Shown here piece by piece: positions 14,923-23,818 of a DNA stretch of 48,418 bases. Source of the DNA: Streptomyces sp. MUM 203J. GTDB lineage: Bacteria > Actinomycetota > Actinomycetes > Streptomycetales > Streptomycetaceae. The position numbers and the translations under genes are program-made. Below the pieces are notes generated by a model. It had not been told where the DNA came from, did not search any database, and saw only the letters and a list, made by a program, of their open reading frames with translations. The stretch lies in contig NZ_JADWYO010000049.1 of NCBI RefSeq assembly GCF_022414595.1, positions 1-48,418 on the forward strand. Direction: 5' to 3'. Positions within the stretch are counted from its first letter, which is position 1. Each line of letters starts with the position of its first letter.

Positions 14923-15750
14923 TCAGTCGCGTGGGCGACGGCGCCGGCCCCGGGCTCCCAGCAGGAGCGTCGTGACCGCGACCGCACCCAGCAGGAGCGC
15001 CCAATCCGGGACCGCACGCCCCACCGACGCCGCCCATTGCTCCGCCGCGAACGTGGCGTCCACCGACAGGGGCCCCGGCAGCCCGGTCGCCCCGTCGAAC
15101 GCCAGGAACAGCACGCCCAGCAGGATGAAGAACCCACCCGACACCAGGGACGTGGTGTGCAGCTCCCACCGGCGGCCGGCCCGGAGCACCCGTCCCCGCA
15201 GCCAGCGCCGCCGCCCAAGTTCGTACCGCTCCCACAGCAGCGCCAGCACGAACAGCGGCACCGCCATGCCCAGCGCGTACACCCCCAGCAGCAGACCCCC
15301 GTAGACGGGGCTCCCGCCCAGCGCGGCGACGGTCAGCACGCTGCCGAGGATCGGGCCCGCGCAGAACCCCGCGAGCCCGTACACCAGCCCCAGCGCGTAC
15401 ACGGACGCCGCGGTCGTCGGACGGATCCGGCCGCTCGCCTCCGCCAGCCGGCGCGGGGCGAAGCCGAGCCCCAGGATCTGCGCCACGCCCAGCGCGATGA
15501 TCAGCCAGCCACCGAGCGCGACCAGCACCTCCCGATGTCCGTTGAAGAAGCCGCCCGCCAGCGAGCCCGCCGCACCCAGCGGCACGAGGGTCGTCGCGAG
15601 GCCGGCGTAGAAGATGCCCGTCCGGGCCACGAGCCGCGCCGCGCCGTCCGTCGAATAGGCGAAGAAGGCCGGGAGCAGCAGCGCACTGCACGGGCTCACC
15701 AGTGCCAGCAGCCCCCCGAGGAACGCCGCCAGATAACCGATGTCCGTCAT
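14923..15750 (-). CDS. CcdA/DsbD-like transmembrane thiol-redox transporter
   Basis: 275 residues, polytopic (about six to seven helices). CcdA-family proteins carry electrons from cytoplasmic thioredoxin across the membrane to extracytoplasmic thiol proteins. The two conserved cysteines are visible in SPCSALLLPAF (C21) and GFCAGPI (C130), in paired Pro/Gly-rich helices as expected. Its start ATG overlaps the stop of the DsbA-like gene (ATGA at 15747-15750), so the two are translationally coupled. Together they form an oxidation or reduction couple for exported proteins. The C-terminal end is a short basic tail. Confidence 0.9.
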   Translation of the reverse strand: MTDIGYLAAFLGGLLALVSPCSALLLPAFFAYSTDGAARLVARTGIFYAGLATTLVPLGAAGSLAGGFFNGHREVLVALGGWLIIALGVAQILGLGFAPRRLAEASGRIRPTTAASVYALGLVYGLAGFCAGPILGSVLTVAALGGSPVYGGLLLGVYALGMAVPLFVLALLWERYELGRRRWLRGRVLRAGRRWELHTTSLVSGGFFILLGVLFLAFDGATGLPGPLSVDATFAAEQWAASVGRAVPDWALLLGAVAVTTLLLGARGRRRRPRD

Positions 15751-16544
15751 CGCGCGCCCGCCGCGGGCGCCGGTGACGCGGACGCCCGCTGCGCCGCGTC
15801 CTCGATCGCCGCCCGGAAGGTCTCCAGCGGCTGCGCACCCGCGATCGGCCTGCCGTTGATCAGGAACGACGGTGTGGACGCCGCCCCCAGCCCGTACCCC
15901 TCCCGCTGGTCCCGCGACACCGCCTTCCGCGCGGCCTCGCCGTCGAGGTCACGGGTGAAGCGCGTGAGGTCCGCGACCCCCGCCTCCTCCGCCAGGTCCT
16001 TCAGCCGGTCCGCCCCGAAGCCCTTCTCCTTCGCCCCCTCCTCGTACGCCGCCCGGTGGAACTCCCAGAACCGGCCCTGCTGTCCCGCTGCCCAGGCGGC
16101 GCGCGCGGCCCGTTCGGACTCCTCCCCGAAGATCGGCATGTTGCGGAACTCGATGCGCAGCACACCCGCGTCGACGTACTGCTTCACCAGCTCGGGCTCC
16201 GTGTCCCGGGCGAACTTCCCGCAGTAGCCGCACTTGAAGTCGGCGTACTCGATCAGCACGACGGGCGCGTCCGCCCGCCCCTGGGCCAGCCCGTCCCCGT
16301 CGTCCCGCCGGGCGAGCTTCTCCAGCTCGGGGAAGACCCCTGACTCCGGCCCCGCGGAGGCGGCGGAGGCCGCCGAGGACGACGCCGGGGCATCCGGCTT
16401 CGTCGCCGCGTACGAGGCGAACGCGAGCAGCCCGGCGGCCATCGCCACCCCCGCCCCGATCAGATACGGGGAGGCGGACTTCTTCGCCGGAGACGGCTTC
16501 GCGGTGGACTTCTTCGGAGAGGACGACGACGTGGACGTGGGCAT
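15747..16544 (-). CDS. DsbA-family membrane-anchored thiol-disulfide oxidoreductase
   Basis: 265 residues. A Ser/Lys-rich cytoplasmic N-terminus (1-26) is followed by one transmembrane helix (about 27-46), a flexible Ala/Ser linker and an extracytoplasmic DsbA fold. The active site CGYC is at 105-108 in YADFKCGYCGKF, and the cis-proline loop is STPSFLINGRP. It resembles the thioredoxin_4 type of actinobacterial DsbA that oxidises secreted proteins. First gene of a coupled pair with ccdA. A small exported protein gene lies just upstream on the same strand and may share the transcript. Confidence 0.9.
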   Translation of the reverse strand: MPTSTSSSSPKKSTAKPSPAKKSASPYLIGAGVAMAAGLLAFASYAATKPDAPASSSAASAASAGPESGVFPELEKLARRDDGDGLAQGRADAPVVLIEYADFKCGYCGKFARDTEPELVKQYVDAGVLRIEFRNMPIFGEESERAARAAWAAGQQGRFWEFHRAAYEEGAKEKGFGADRLKDLAEEAGVADLTRFTRDLDGEAARKAVSRDQREGYGLGAASTPSFLINGRPIAGAQPLETFRAAIEDAAQRASASPAPAAGAR

Positions 16545-16620
16545 GACGGAACTCCTGAGCGTGTCAGTGCGGGAGACAGAGAACGAGAAGGACGAGCGGC
16601 GGCGGGGCCGGGCCGCTCGG

Positions 16621-17025
16621 CTACACGCGCAGGATCGACAGGTCCACGGGGGAGGGCGGTACGAGCGGGGGCGGCGCCCGCTCGGGCGTGATCGCCGTGA
16701 CCGTCCCGGGACCGCACCCGGCGCCCGGCCCGGCCTTCGTGCCGTACGGGGCGGGCAGCAGCTCGCCCGCCGACATGCCGCGTGGCGGCGCCGCCGGGCT
16801 CAGGCCTCCCTCGTCGGACGGCGAGCCGTCGCCGCACCCGGGCGGAAGGTCCGCCGCCACGGCGACAGCCACCGCGTCAGCCGGTGCTCCGCCCACCGCC
16901 GGCACCGAGGCCGCCGCGGACGGCCGCACGCACATCAGCGCCACCACGACCGCGAGCACCGACAAGGCCGCCAGCACCGCCCCCGACACCGCCGCGCCAC
17001 CGCGCCGGTCTCCGGTTCGGGGCAT
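16621..17025 (-). CDS. Hypothetical small exported or membrane protein
   Basis: 134 residues, not recognised. One strong hydrophobic helix (VLAALSVLAVVVALMCV, about 17-33) is followed by an Ala/Pro/Gly-rich outer part containing three cysteines after the helix (GCGDGS, GAGCGPG). Located 76 bp upstream of the DsbA gene on the same strand, so it could be a client or accessory of that thiol system; this is inference from position. Start ATG 17025 is divergent from hrpA. It could be a false gene given the low-complexity composition. Confidence 0.5.
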   Translation of the reverse strand: MPRTGDRRGGAAVSGAVLAALSVLAVVVALMCVRPSAAASVPAVGGAPADAVAVAVAADLPPGCGDGSPSDEGGLSPAAPPRGMSAGELLPAPYGTKAGPGAGCGPGTVTAITPERAPPPLVPPSPVDLSILRV

Positions 17026-17126
17026 GATCAGGACCTTCCAGGTCGGGTTCGGGTGCGGCTGCCCGAAATGGTACGGGCAAATAGGTTCGCCACTCCCGAG
17101 CCGCGGGTGAGATCCTGGGTCACGGT

Positions 17127-20100
17127 ATGTCTACTTCCTTCGCCGACCTGCAGACCCTGCTGGCCCAGGTCTCCCTGCGTGACGCCCACCGCCTCGGCCG
17201 CCGTCTCGAGGGCGCCCGCCGCATCCGCAAGCCCGAGGCCAGGCAGGCCGTCCTGGACGAGATCGCCGCAGAGGCGGCGAAGGCAGCCTCCCGTACCGCC
17301 GAGCGGGCCGCGAGGATGCCCGCGGTCACGTACCCGGAGCAGCTCCCGGTCAGCCAGAAGAAGGACGCGATCCTGGAGGCGATACGCGACCACCAGGTCG
17401 TGATCGTCGCCGGTGAGACGGGCTCCGGCAAGACGACGCAGATCCCCAAGATCTGCATGGAGCTGGGGCGCGGCGTGCGCGGCATGATCGGCCACACGCA
17501 GCCCCGCCGGATCGCCGCCCGGACCGTCGCGGAGCGTGTGGCGGAGGAACTCCGCACCCCTCTCGGGGAGACCGTCGGCTGGAAGGTCCGCTTCACGGAC
17601 CAGGTGAACCCGGACGCGACGTTCGTGAAGCTGATGACGGACGGCATCCTGCTCGCGGAGATCCAGACGGACCGCGAGCTGCGCGCGTACGACACGATCA
17701 TCATCGACGAGGCCCACGAGCGGTCCCTCAACATCGACTTCCTGCTCGGCTATCTCGCCCAGCTGCTGCCCAAGCGCCCCGACCTCAAGGTCGTCATCAC
17801 CTCCGCGACGATCGACCCGGAGCGGTTCTCCCGCCACTTCGGGGACGCGCCGATCGTGGAGGTCAGCGGCCGGACGTACCCGGTGGAGGTGCGGTACCGG
17901 CCCCTGCTGGAAGAAGGCGAGCAGCACGGGGCCGAGGCCGACCGCGACCAGATCACCGCGATCTGTGACGCCGTCGACGAACTCCAGGCCGAGGGACCCG
18001 GCGACATCCTGGTCTTCCTCTCCGGCGAACGCGAGATCCGCGACACGGCGGACGCCCTGCTCAAGAAGAAGCTCCGCAACACCGAGGTGCTCCCCCTCTA
18101 CGCCCGGCTCTCGCATGCCGAGCAGCACCGCGTGTTCCAGCCGCATCCCGGCCGCCGCATCGTCCTCGCCACCAACGTCGCCGAGACGTCCCTGACCGTC
18201 CCCGGCATCAAGTACGTGATCGATCCGGGCACCGCGCGGATCTCCCGCTACAGCCACCGCACCAAGGTGCAGCGGCTGCCGATCGAGCCGGTCAGCCAGG
18301 CCAGCGCCAACCAGCGCAAGGGCCGCTGCGGCCGGACCAGCGACGGCATCTGCATCCGCCTCTACTCCGAGGACGACTTCCTCGCCCGCCCGGAGTTCAC
18401 GGACGCGGAGATCCTCCGCACGAACCTCGCCTCCGTCATCCTGCAGATGACCTCCGCCGGGCTGGGCGAGATCGAGAAGTTCCCCTTCATCGACGCACCC
18501 GACCACCGCAACATCCGCGACGGCGTCCAGCTCCTCCAGGAGCTGGGGGCGATCGACCCGGCCCAGAAGGATCCGAAGAAGCGGCTGACGCAGCTGGGCC
18601 GCAAGCTGGCCCAGCTGCCGGTCGACCCGCGCCTGGCCCGCATGGTGCTGGAGGCCGACAAGAACGCGTGCGTCCGGGAGGTCATGGTCATCGCGGCGGC
18701 GCTGTCCATCCAGGACCCGCGTGAGCGGCCGGCCGAGAAGCAGACACAGGCCGACCAGCAGCACGCCCGCTTCAAGGACGAGACCTCCGACTTCCTGGCC
18801 TTCATCAATCTGTGGCGGTACATCCGCGAGCAGCAGAAGGCCCTGTCCTCGTCGGCGTTCCGCCGGATGTGCAGGTCGGAGTACCTGAACTATCTGCGCA
18901 TCCGCGAGTGGCAGGACATCTACAGCCAGCTCCGCACGGTCGCCAAGCAGATGGGCATACATCTGAGCGACCAGGACGCCGGTGACCAGCAGATCCACGT
19001 CTCGCTCCTCGCGGGTCTGCTCTCCCACGTCGGGATGAAGGACGTCAAGGAGGGGGCGAAGAACGAGTATCTGGGTGCGCGCGGCGCCAAGTTCGCGGTG
19101 TTCCCCGGCTCGGCGCTGTTCAAGAAGCCGCCGCGGTTCGTGATGTCGGCGGAGCTGGTGGAGACCTCCCGCCTCTGGGCGCGGGTCAACGCGAAGATCG
19201 AACCCGAGTGGATCGAGCCGCTGGCCGGTCACCTGCTGAAGCGGACGTACTCGGAGCCGCACTGGGAGAAGGACCAGGCAGCCGTCGTGGCGTACGAGAA
19301 GGTCACGCTCTACGGCGTGCCGATCGTCGCTCAGCGGAAGGTCAACTACGGGCGGATCGACCCGGAGATCTCCCGCGAGCTGTTCATCCGCAACGCCCTG
19401 GTGGAGGGCGACTGGCGCACCCACCACAAGTTCTTCGCGGACAACCGGAAGCTGCTCACCGAGGTCGAGGAGCTGGAGCACCGGGCGCGGCGCCGGGACA
19501 TCCTCGTCGACGACGAGACGCTGTTCGACTTCTACGACCGGCGGGTGCCCGACCATGTCGTGTCGGGAGCGCACTTCGACTCCTGGTGGAAGCACAAGCG
19601 GCGGGAGACGCCCGACCTGCTCGACTTCGAGCGGGAGATGCTGATCAACGAGAAGGCGGGCGCGGTCACCAAGGCCGACTACCCGGACGCGTGGCGCCAG
19701 GGGTCGCTCAAGTTCCGTGTCACGTACCAGTTCGAGCCGGGCGCGGACGCGGACGGTGTGACCGTGCACATCCCGCTCCAGGTGCTGAACCAGGCCGTGG
19801 ACGAGGGCTTCGACTGGCAGATCCCGGGCCTGCGGGAGGAGGTCGTGACGGAGCTGATCCGCTCCCTCCCGAAGCCGGTCCGCCGCAACTACGTCCCGGC
19901 GCCGAACTTCGCGCAGCGCTTCCTGGCCGCGGCCGCCCCGTCGGCCGAGCCTCTGACGGCGGTCCTGGCACGGGAGCTGCAGCGCATGGTGGGCGTGCCC
20001 GTGCAGGCCGGCGACTTCGACTGGTCCAAGGTCCCGGACCACCTGAAGGTGACCTTCCGGATCGTCGACGAGCGGCGCCGGAAGCTGGCCGAGGACAAGG

Positions 20101-21074
20101 ACCTGGAGGCGCTGAAGCTGAGGCTGCGCCCGAAGGCCCGGCAGGCCCTGTCGAAGGCCGCGGCGGCCGCGACGGCGGGGCCTTCGGGGTCGGGGCAGTC
20201 CCTGGAGCGGACCGGGCTGACCGACTGGACGATCGGCGCGCTGACGCGGGTCTTCGAGACCAGGCGTGCCGGTCAGCCGGTCAAGGCGTACCCGGCGCTC
20301 GTCGACCAGGGCGAGACCGTCGCCGTAAGGCTCTTCGACACGGAGGCCGAGCAGGCGCAGGCGATGTGGAAGGGCACGCGCAGGCTCATCCTGCTCAACA
20401 TCCCGGTGCACCCGGCGAAGTTCGCGTCCGACAAGCTGAGCAACCAGCAGAAGCTCGCCCTGTCCCGCAACCCGCACGGGTCGGTCCAGGCGCTGTTCGA
20501 GGACTGCGCGACGGCGGCGGCGGACCGGCTGATCGCGGACCACGGCGGCCCCGCGTGGGACGAGTCGTCGTTCCGGAAGCTGTACGACAGCGTGCGCGCC
20601 GACCTGGTCGACCTGACGGTCCGTACGATCGGCCAGGTCCAGCAGGTGCTGGCCGCCTGGCAGTCCTGCGAGCGGCGGCTGAAGGCCACGAACAGCCTGG
20701 CCCTGGTGAAGAACGTCGCGGATGTACGGGAGCAGCTGGCCGCGCTGATGCCCGCGGGTTTCGTGACGGCGACCGGGCTGCGGCGGCTGCCCGACCTGAT
20801 GCGGTACCTGGTGGCGGTGGACCGTCGGCTCCAGCAGATGCCGACGTCCGTGCAGCGGGACACCACACGCATGGAGAAGGTCCATGAGATGCAGGACGAG
20901 TACGCGTGGCTGCTGGAGCAGTTGCCCAAGGGCCGTCCGGTCCCGCAGGAGGTCCTGGACATCCGCTGGATGATCGAGGAGCTGCGGGTCAGCTACTTCG
21001 CGCACGCGCTGGGCACGGCGTATCCGGTGTCGGACAAGAGGATCGTGAAGGCCGTCGACGCGGCGGCGCCGTGA
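17127..21074 (+). CDS. hrpA: ATP-dependent RNA helicase HrpA
   Basis: 1,315 residues, the full family length. DEAH/RHA helicase acting on RNA in the cytoplasm; in E. coli HrpA resolves stalled ribosomes and processes fimbrial mRNA. Visible: Walker A GETGSGKTT (96-104), DEAH (194-197), SAT (226-228), a motif VI variant QRKGRCGRT, the ratchet and OB-fold regions, and the long HrpA-specific C-terminal DUF3418-type region (from about residue 650). ATG 17127 is preceded by a short intergenic region shared with the divergent small gene. No partner genes; ends 88 bp before tRNA-Asp. Confidence 0.95.
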   Translation: MSTSFADLQTLLAQVSLRDAHRLGRRLEGARRIRKPEARQAVLDEIAAEAAKAASRTAERAARMPAVTYPEQLPVSQKKDAILEAIRDHQVVIVAGETGSGKTTQIPKICMELGRGVRGMIGHTQPRRIAARTVAERVAEELRTPLGETVGWKVRFTDQVNPDATFVKLMTDGILLAEIQTDRELRAYDTIIIDEAHERSLNIDFLLGYLAQLLPKRPDLKVVITSATIDPERFSRHFGDAPIVEVSGRTYPVEVRYRPLLEEGEQHGAEADRDQITAICDAVDELQAEGPGDILVFLSGEREIRDTADALLKKKLRNTEVLPLYARLSHAEQHRVFQPHPGRRIVLATNVAETSLTVPGIKYVIDPGTARISRYSHRTKVQRLPIEPVSQASANQRKGRCGRTSDGICIRLYSEDDFLARPEFTDAEILRTNLASVILQMTSAGLGEIEKFPFIDAPDHRNIRDGVQLLQELGAIDPAQKDPKKRLTQLGRKLAQLPVDPRLARMVLEADKNACVREVMVIAAALSIQDPRERPAEKQTQADQQHARFKDETSDFLAFINLWRYIREQQKALSSSAFRRMCRSEYLNYLRIREWQDIYSQLRTVAKQMGIHLSDQDAGDQQIHVSLLAGLLSHVGMKDVKEGAKNEYLGARGAKFAVFPGSALFKKPPRFVMSAELVETSRLWARVNAKIEPEWIEPLAGHLLKRTYSEPHWEKDQAAVVAYEKVTLYGVPIVAQRKVNYGRIDPEISRELFIRNALVEGDWRTHHKFFADNRKLLTEVEELEHRARRRDILVDDETLFDFYDRRVPDHVVSGAHFDSWWKHKRRETPDLLDFEREMLINEKAGAVTKADYPDAWRQGSLKFRVTYQFEPGADADGVTVHIPLQVLNQAVDEGFDWQIPGLREEVVTELIRSLPKPVRRNYVPAPNFAQRFLAAAAPSAEPLTAVLARELQRMVGVPVQAGDFDWSKVPDHLKVTFRIVDERRRKLAEDKDLEALKLRLRPKARQALSKAAAAATAGPSGSGQSLERTGLTDWTIGALTRVFETRRAGQPVKAYPALVDQGETVAVRLFDTEAEQAQAMWKGTRRLILLNIPVHPAKFASDKLSNQQKLALSRNPHGSVQALFEDCATAAADRLIADHGGPAWDESSFRKLYDSVRADLVDLTVRTIGQVQQVLAAWQSCERRLKATNSLALVKNVADVREQLAALMPAGFVTATGLRRLPDLMRYLVAVDRRLQQMPTSVQRDTTRMEKVHEMQDEYAWLLEQLPKGRPVPQEVLDIRWMIEELRVSYFAHALGTAYPVSDKRIVKAVDAAAP

Positions 21075-21162
21075 TGACGCGGTCGCCTTGGGTGAGGTCG
21101 ACCGGGACGTCTGACCTGGGGTACAGTCTCTCTGCGCAGCCACGCAAGAGGCCGCGAAACCT

Positions 21163-21237
21163 GGTCCTGTGGAGCAGTTAGGAGTGCTCGCCACCCTGTC
21201 AAGGTGGAGGCCGCGGGTTCAAATCCCGTCAGGACCG
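21163..21237 (+). tRNA. tRNA-Asp(GTC), copy 2
   Basis: 75 nt, identical to 13955-14029, with anticodon GTC in loop CTGTCAA. Followed by its own terminator. Confidence 0.93.
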
Positions 21238-21246
21238 CATCGCATA

Positions 21247-21280
21247 CCGAGGGCCCGCATCATATGGTGCGGGCCCTCGG
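21247..21280 (+). terminator. tRNA-Asp terminator
   Basis: A 13-bp perfect stem, CCGAGGGCCCGCA/TGCGGGCCCTCGG, with an 8-nt loop. Confidence 0.8.
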
Positions 21281-21654
21281 TCATGCCCGCGCAGATGAGC
21301 CGCCCCGGGGTCCGCACAGTGCGGCGCAGCATGGACGCACTCGGCAATTCCCGTCAGGACCGCACCAGATGGCGTCAGCCCGGCGCACCCGTGCCGCCGC
21401 CGCGGGCAGCCGCCCCTCCCCCGGGCGGACCTCCAGGACTAGAGGGAGGGCCGCCCCCGGCGGGAGCCGGGCCCCGTGGCCACCGGACCCGCACCCGGCC
21501 CGCACCACACGCCGCCACACCGGGCGAGGGCCCACACGGCTCTCCCGCACCTCCCTGCGGCAGACCGGATCGCCGCCCGCCGTCTTGACGCCGCCTCCCC
21601 CGCCCGGTACCCCATCAGCAGGGCATCCGCGCCCTTCACCGGAGGTGAACGCGC
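21281..21654. other. Intergenic gap with a tRNA-Asp 3'-end scrap
   Basis: No gene is supported. A 16-bp copy of the tRNA-Asp 3' end lies at 21349-21364. The promoter of the small gene at 21655 must be here but was not recognised. Confidence 0.4.
21349..21364 (+). repeat. 16-bp repeat of the tRNA-Asp 3' end
   Basis: TCCCGTCAGGACCGCA matches 21224-21239 exactly, 125 bp downstream of the tRNA copy. It may be the footprint of a former integration at tRNA-Asp. Confidence 0.6.
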
Positions 21655-21912
21655 ATGGCGGCAGCCACGGACAGGCACGAGACCCGCGCGCTTCTGCGCG
21701 CCCACCTCGCGGCGGCCTCCGGCCGCGCCCCCGGCTACCGCCACATCACCAGGCGCTGCGCCGTCTGCCGCCGTCTCCGTGAGCTGGCAGAGCTGAACGA
21801 GCTGGACGGCCTGTCGGCCGGCCTCGCGGACCTGGCCCCTCCCCCGGCACCCGGCGCCGACGTCCCGGAGCCCCGGCGGGGCCACCGGGAGGAACGGCCC
21901 AGTCTCCCTTGA
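21655..21912 (+). CDS. Small DUF6274-like Streptomyces protein
   Basis: 85 residues. The N-terminal block (RHETRALLRAHLAAASG, GYRHITRRCAVCRRL) looks like the small Streptomyces family I know as DUF6274, usually encoded next to bldC. A single CxxC pair (CAVC) suggests a metal or redox site. The C-terminal part is Pro/Arg-rich and disordered. GGAGGTGA lies 6 nt before ATG 21655, an ideal ribosome site that supports a real gene. It converges on bldC across a terminator. Function unknown. Confidence 0.7.
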   Translation: MAAATDRHETRALLRAHLAAASGRAPGYRHITRRCAVCRRLRELAELNELDGLSAGLADLAPPPAPGADVPEPRRGHREERPSLP

Positions 21913-22131
21913 ACGGCCGCCTGCTGACGCCCCGCCAAGCAGGAGCACCTGCCCTCACAGGGCACCCTCACACTGTGACGGGAGTCACGGAACCTTTCTC
22001 AGAAAGCCCCCCGTTTACACCCTCCCTACAACGGGCGCATTTAATACGTGCAATTGCACCGCACCCCAAGCCCGCCCCCGGCGCCGTCCCACCGGCCCCC
22101 GGGAGTGCCCGCCGCGCATCCGCCCGGGCAC
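21913..22131. other. Intergenic region between convergent genes
   Basis: Includes a relatively AT-rich stretch around 21990-22060 (TTTACACC, ATTTAATACGTGCAATTG). No gene, tRNA or clear hairpin was seen apart from the bldC terminator that follows. Confidence 0.4.
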
Positions 22132-22170
22132 AAAAAGATCGCGCCGGACCCGGCGGAGTCCGACGCGATC
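22132..22170 (-). terminator. bldC terminator
   Basis: Stem GATCGCG (22137-22143) with CGCGATC (22164-22170), plus inner CGGAC/GTCCG. On the minus strand it is followed by TTTTT (22132-22136). About 110 nt past the bldC stop. Confidence 0.8.
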
Positions 22171-22280
22171 GCTGACACCGACCCGTTGGGGCGGGGGCGT
22201 CAGTAGAGCTGAAAAGACGGGCGTTCCGAGTTGGGGGACCCGGAGATGCCCGGCGAAACAGGGGGTGTTCAGGCTTTCGT

Positions 22281-22487
22281 TCAGGCCTCGCTGCGCTGCT
22301 GCGGGATGCCCGCCAGCAGGGCGCGGACCTCCGCCTCGCGGTACCGACGGTGACCGCCGAGCGTGCGGATGGACGTGAGCTTGCCCGCCTTGGCCCAGCG
22401 GGTCACCGTCTTCGGGTCCACGCGGAACATCGTGGCAACCTCGGCGGGGGTCAGCAGCGGCTCGGCATCAGGGGTGCGAGCGGTCAT
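22281..22487 (-). CDS. bldC: Developmental regulator BldC
   Basis: 68 residues, the exact length of the S. coelicolor protein as I remember it. A single MerR-like winged helix-turn-helix (LLTPAEVATMFRVDPKTVTR, then WAKAGKLTSIRTLGGHRRYR) covers residues about 11-51, with no effector domain. In Streptomyces BldC binds tandem direct repeats cooperatively and delays entry into development by controlling many early genes. GAGGAGG-type ribosome sequence lies upstream of ATG 22487. The 458-bp upstream region is long and holds symmetrical motifs. The gene has its own T-tailed terminator. Confidence 0.97.
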   Translation of the reverse strand: MTARTPDAEPLLTPAEVATMFRVDPKTVTRWAKAGKLTSIRTLGGHRRYREAEVRALLAGIPQQRSEA

Positions 22488-22715
22488 GAGCGGCCTCCTC
22501 GGGAGAACCGACGTTCTCGGTTCTTTCCTCTAAATTCTGCACCTTGACCCGCGTTGCCCGAAATGGCAGACGCGGGCCGAGTCGGTTATAGGACGAACGG
22601 CTTGTCCTCGGCACTACAACTACACCATCTGTCCAGCCACGTTCGGCCAAACCGACGGAATTGCCCTCTCAGGTGTCCATCAGCGGCGGAAGCCGATGGA
22701 CCATGCCATAGCGGA

Positions 22716-22743
22716 CAGTCACGTCACAGTGACGATCAGTCAC
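22716..22743 (-). promoter_or_regulatory. Symmetrical GTCAC motif cluster upstream of bldC
   Basis: CAGTCAC (22716-22722), the perfect palindrome GTCACAGTGAC (22723-22733) and CAGTCAC again (22737-22743), about 230-255 bp upstream of the bldC start. Operator-like; the binding protein is unknown. Confidence 0.4.
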
Positions 22744-22789
22744 AGAGCGATCAGGAGCCACCAGACCCCCCATAGCGTGCAATGCTGAG

Positions 22790-22815
22790 CCTTCCGCCCA
22801 TAGTTGGACGGAAGG
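22790..22815 (-). terminator. Possible terminator of the gene at 22946-23818
   Basis: Stem CCTTCCG/CGGAAGG with inner CCA/TGG pairs, downstream of that gene's stop. No T run, so the role is tentative. Confidence 0.35.
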
Positions 22816-22877
22816 AGCCCTCCCCGGACTCCTTGTCCTATTTTGGCATGAGGTCGGGCGATCAGCGCAAGAGCCGC

Positions 22878-22903
22878 CGTAAGTGTGATCCATCACCCTT
22901 ACG
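22878..22903. promoter_or_regulatory. 26-bp near-perfect palindrome upstream of bldC
   Basis: CGTAAGTGTGAT, then CC, then ATCACCCTTACG; the halves match at 11 of 12 positions. The 2-nt centre disfavours an RNA hairpin and favours binding of a dimeric regulator. Confidence 0.45.
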
Positions 22904-22945
22904 TAGACTTGACGCCCTTGTGGATACCTTGCCGCACTTGCCCCG

Positions 22946-23818
22946 TCAGTTGGCCGACTGAAGGTCCCGCACCGCGCGCCAGCGCTCCGCCAGCCGCCCG
23001 TACGCCACCCCCGCGGCCTCGCCGTCCCCGGAGCGCAGCGCGGCGATGCCCTCCGCGACGTCCGCCGCCGACCGGTCACCGGCCAGCTGCTCCGCCGACA
23101 GGGCGTGCACCAGGCCGCCGTAGTCGACTTCCACCAGCGAGCGCGGGTGGAACTCCTCCAGCCAGCGCCCCACATCTACCAAACCCTCGGTGAGCGGCCC
23201 CTCCTCCATGGCCTCGCGCAGGGTCTTCAGCGCCCGCGCCACCCGCCGCCTCGCCTCCACCATCGGCGTCCGGTACCGCAGCACCGGAGCCTTCCCGCCC
23301 CCGCCACCGCTTCCGGTCCCGTCCCCCGGAACGTACTCCCGCTCCTCATCCGCGAAGAGCACGAACCACCGCACCGGCACCTGCCACACCGCGCTCCGGA
23401 TCCACGGCCGGGCGTCCGGGTTGACCTCCCGCCAGCGCTCGTGGTCCGCCGCCGTCTGCTCCCGGACCACCGGTGGCAGCGCCGCGTCCAGCACCGGCGA
23501 CGGCAGCAGTCCCGGCAGCTCCTCCAACGCCAGCCACCCGCGCAACCGGGTCCGCCACGGGCACACCACCACCGTGCCGTCCAGCTCCGCCACGAACGCG
23601 TCACCGCTCTCGTGCACCGGCACCGGCACCGGCGGCGTCGGCAGCAGGTCGGCCAGGGAGCGGCGCAGCTCGTCCTGGGCCGTCGGGGTCTCCCCCCGCA
23701 GAGCCTGCTCCGCGTACTGCGCCCAGTGGCCCCGCTCGGGTTCCGGGAAGGCGTCGAGCGGCTCGTACACCCGCAGGTAGGAGGCGTAGGGGACGGCGAG
23801 GGAGGCGTGGGCCGGCAT
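22946..23818 (-). CDS. Conserved hypothetical protein
   Basis: 290 residues, not recognised as any named family. Soluble, with no signal or membrane segment. It is Trp/Arg-rich, with a Gly-rich loop (GDGTGSGGGGGK, about residues 181-192) followed by a helical C-terminal half. As I recall, related proteins occur at this site in other Streptomyces, between bldC and vdh. I start at ATG 23818 (MPAHASLAVPYASYLRVYEP) with GGAAGGA about 9 nt upstream; an in-frame start at 23875 would overlap likely promoter sequence. It is divergent from vdh across about 165 bp. Function unknown. Confidence 0.7.
   Translation of the reverse strand: MPAHASLAVPYASYLRVYEPLDAFPEPERGHWAQYAEQALRGETPTAQDELRRSLADLLPTPPVPVPVHESGDAFVAELDGTVVVCPWRTRLRGWLALEELPGLLPSPVLDAALPPVVREQTAADHERWREVNPDARPWIRSAVWQVPVRWFVLFADEEREYVPGDGTGSGGGGGKAPVLRYRTPMVEARRRVARALKTLREAMEEGPLTEGLVDVGRWLEEFHPRSLVEVDYGGLVHALSAEQLAGDRSAADVAEGIAALRSGDGEAAGVAYGRLAERWRAVRDLQSAN

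Larger units (their letters stand above)
22488..22945. other. Long regulatory region upstream of bldC
   Basis: 458 bp without a gene, noticeably less GC-rich than its surroundings. It contains a cluster of CAGTCAC/GTCACAGTGAC motifs (22716-22743), a hairpin (22790-22815) and a near-perfect palindrome (22878-22903). It presumably holds the bldC promoter(s). Confidence 0.6.

Noticed and set aside
17028..21194. 4-kb minus-strand open frame opposite hrpA
   Set aside because: Perfectly antisense to a full-length helicase with all motifs; composition is that of a complement of coding DNA, and it runs through tRNA-Asp.
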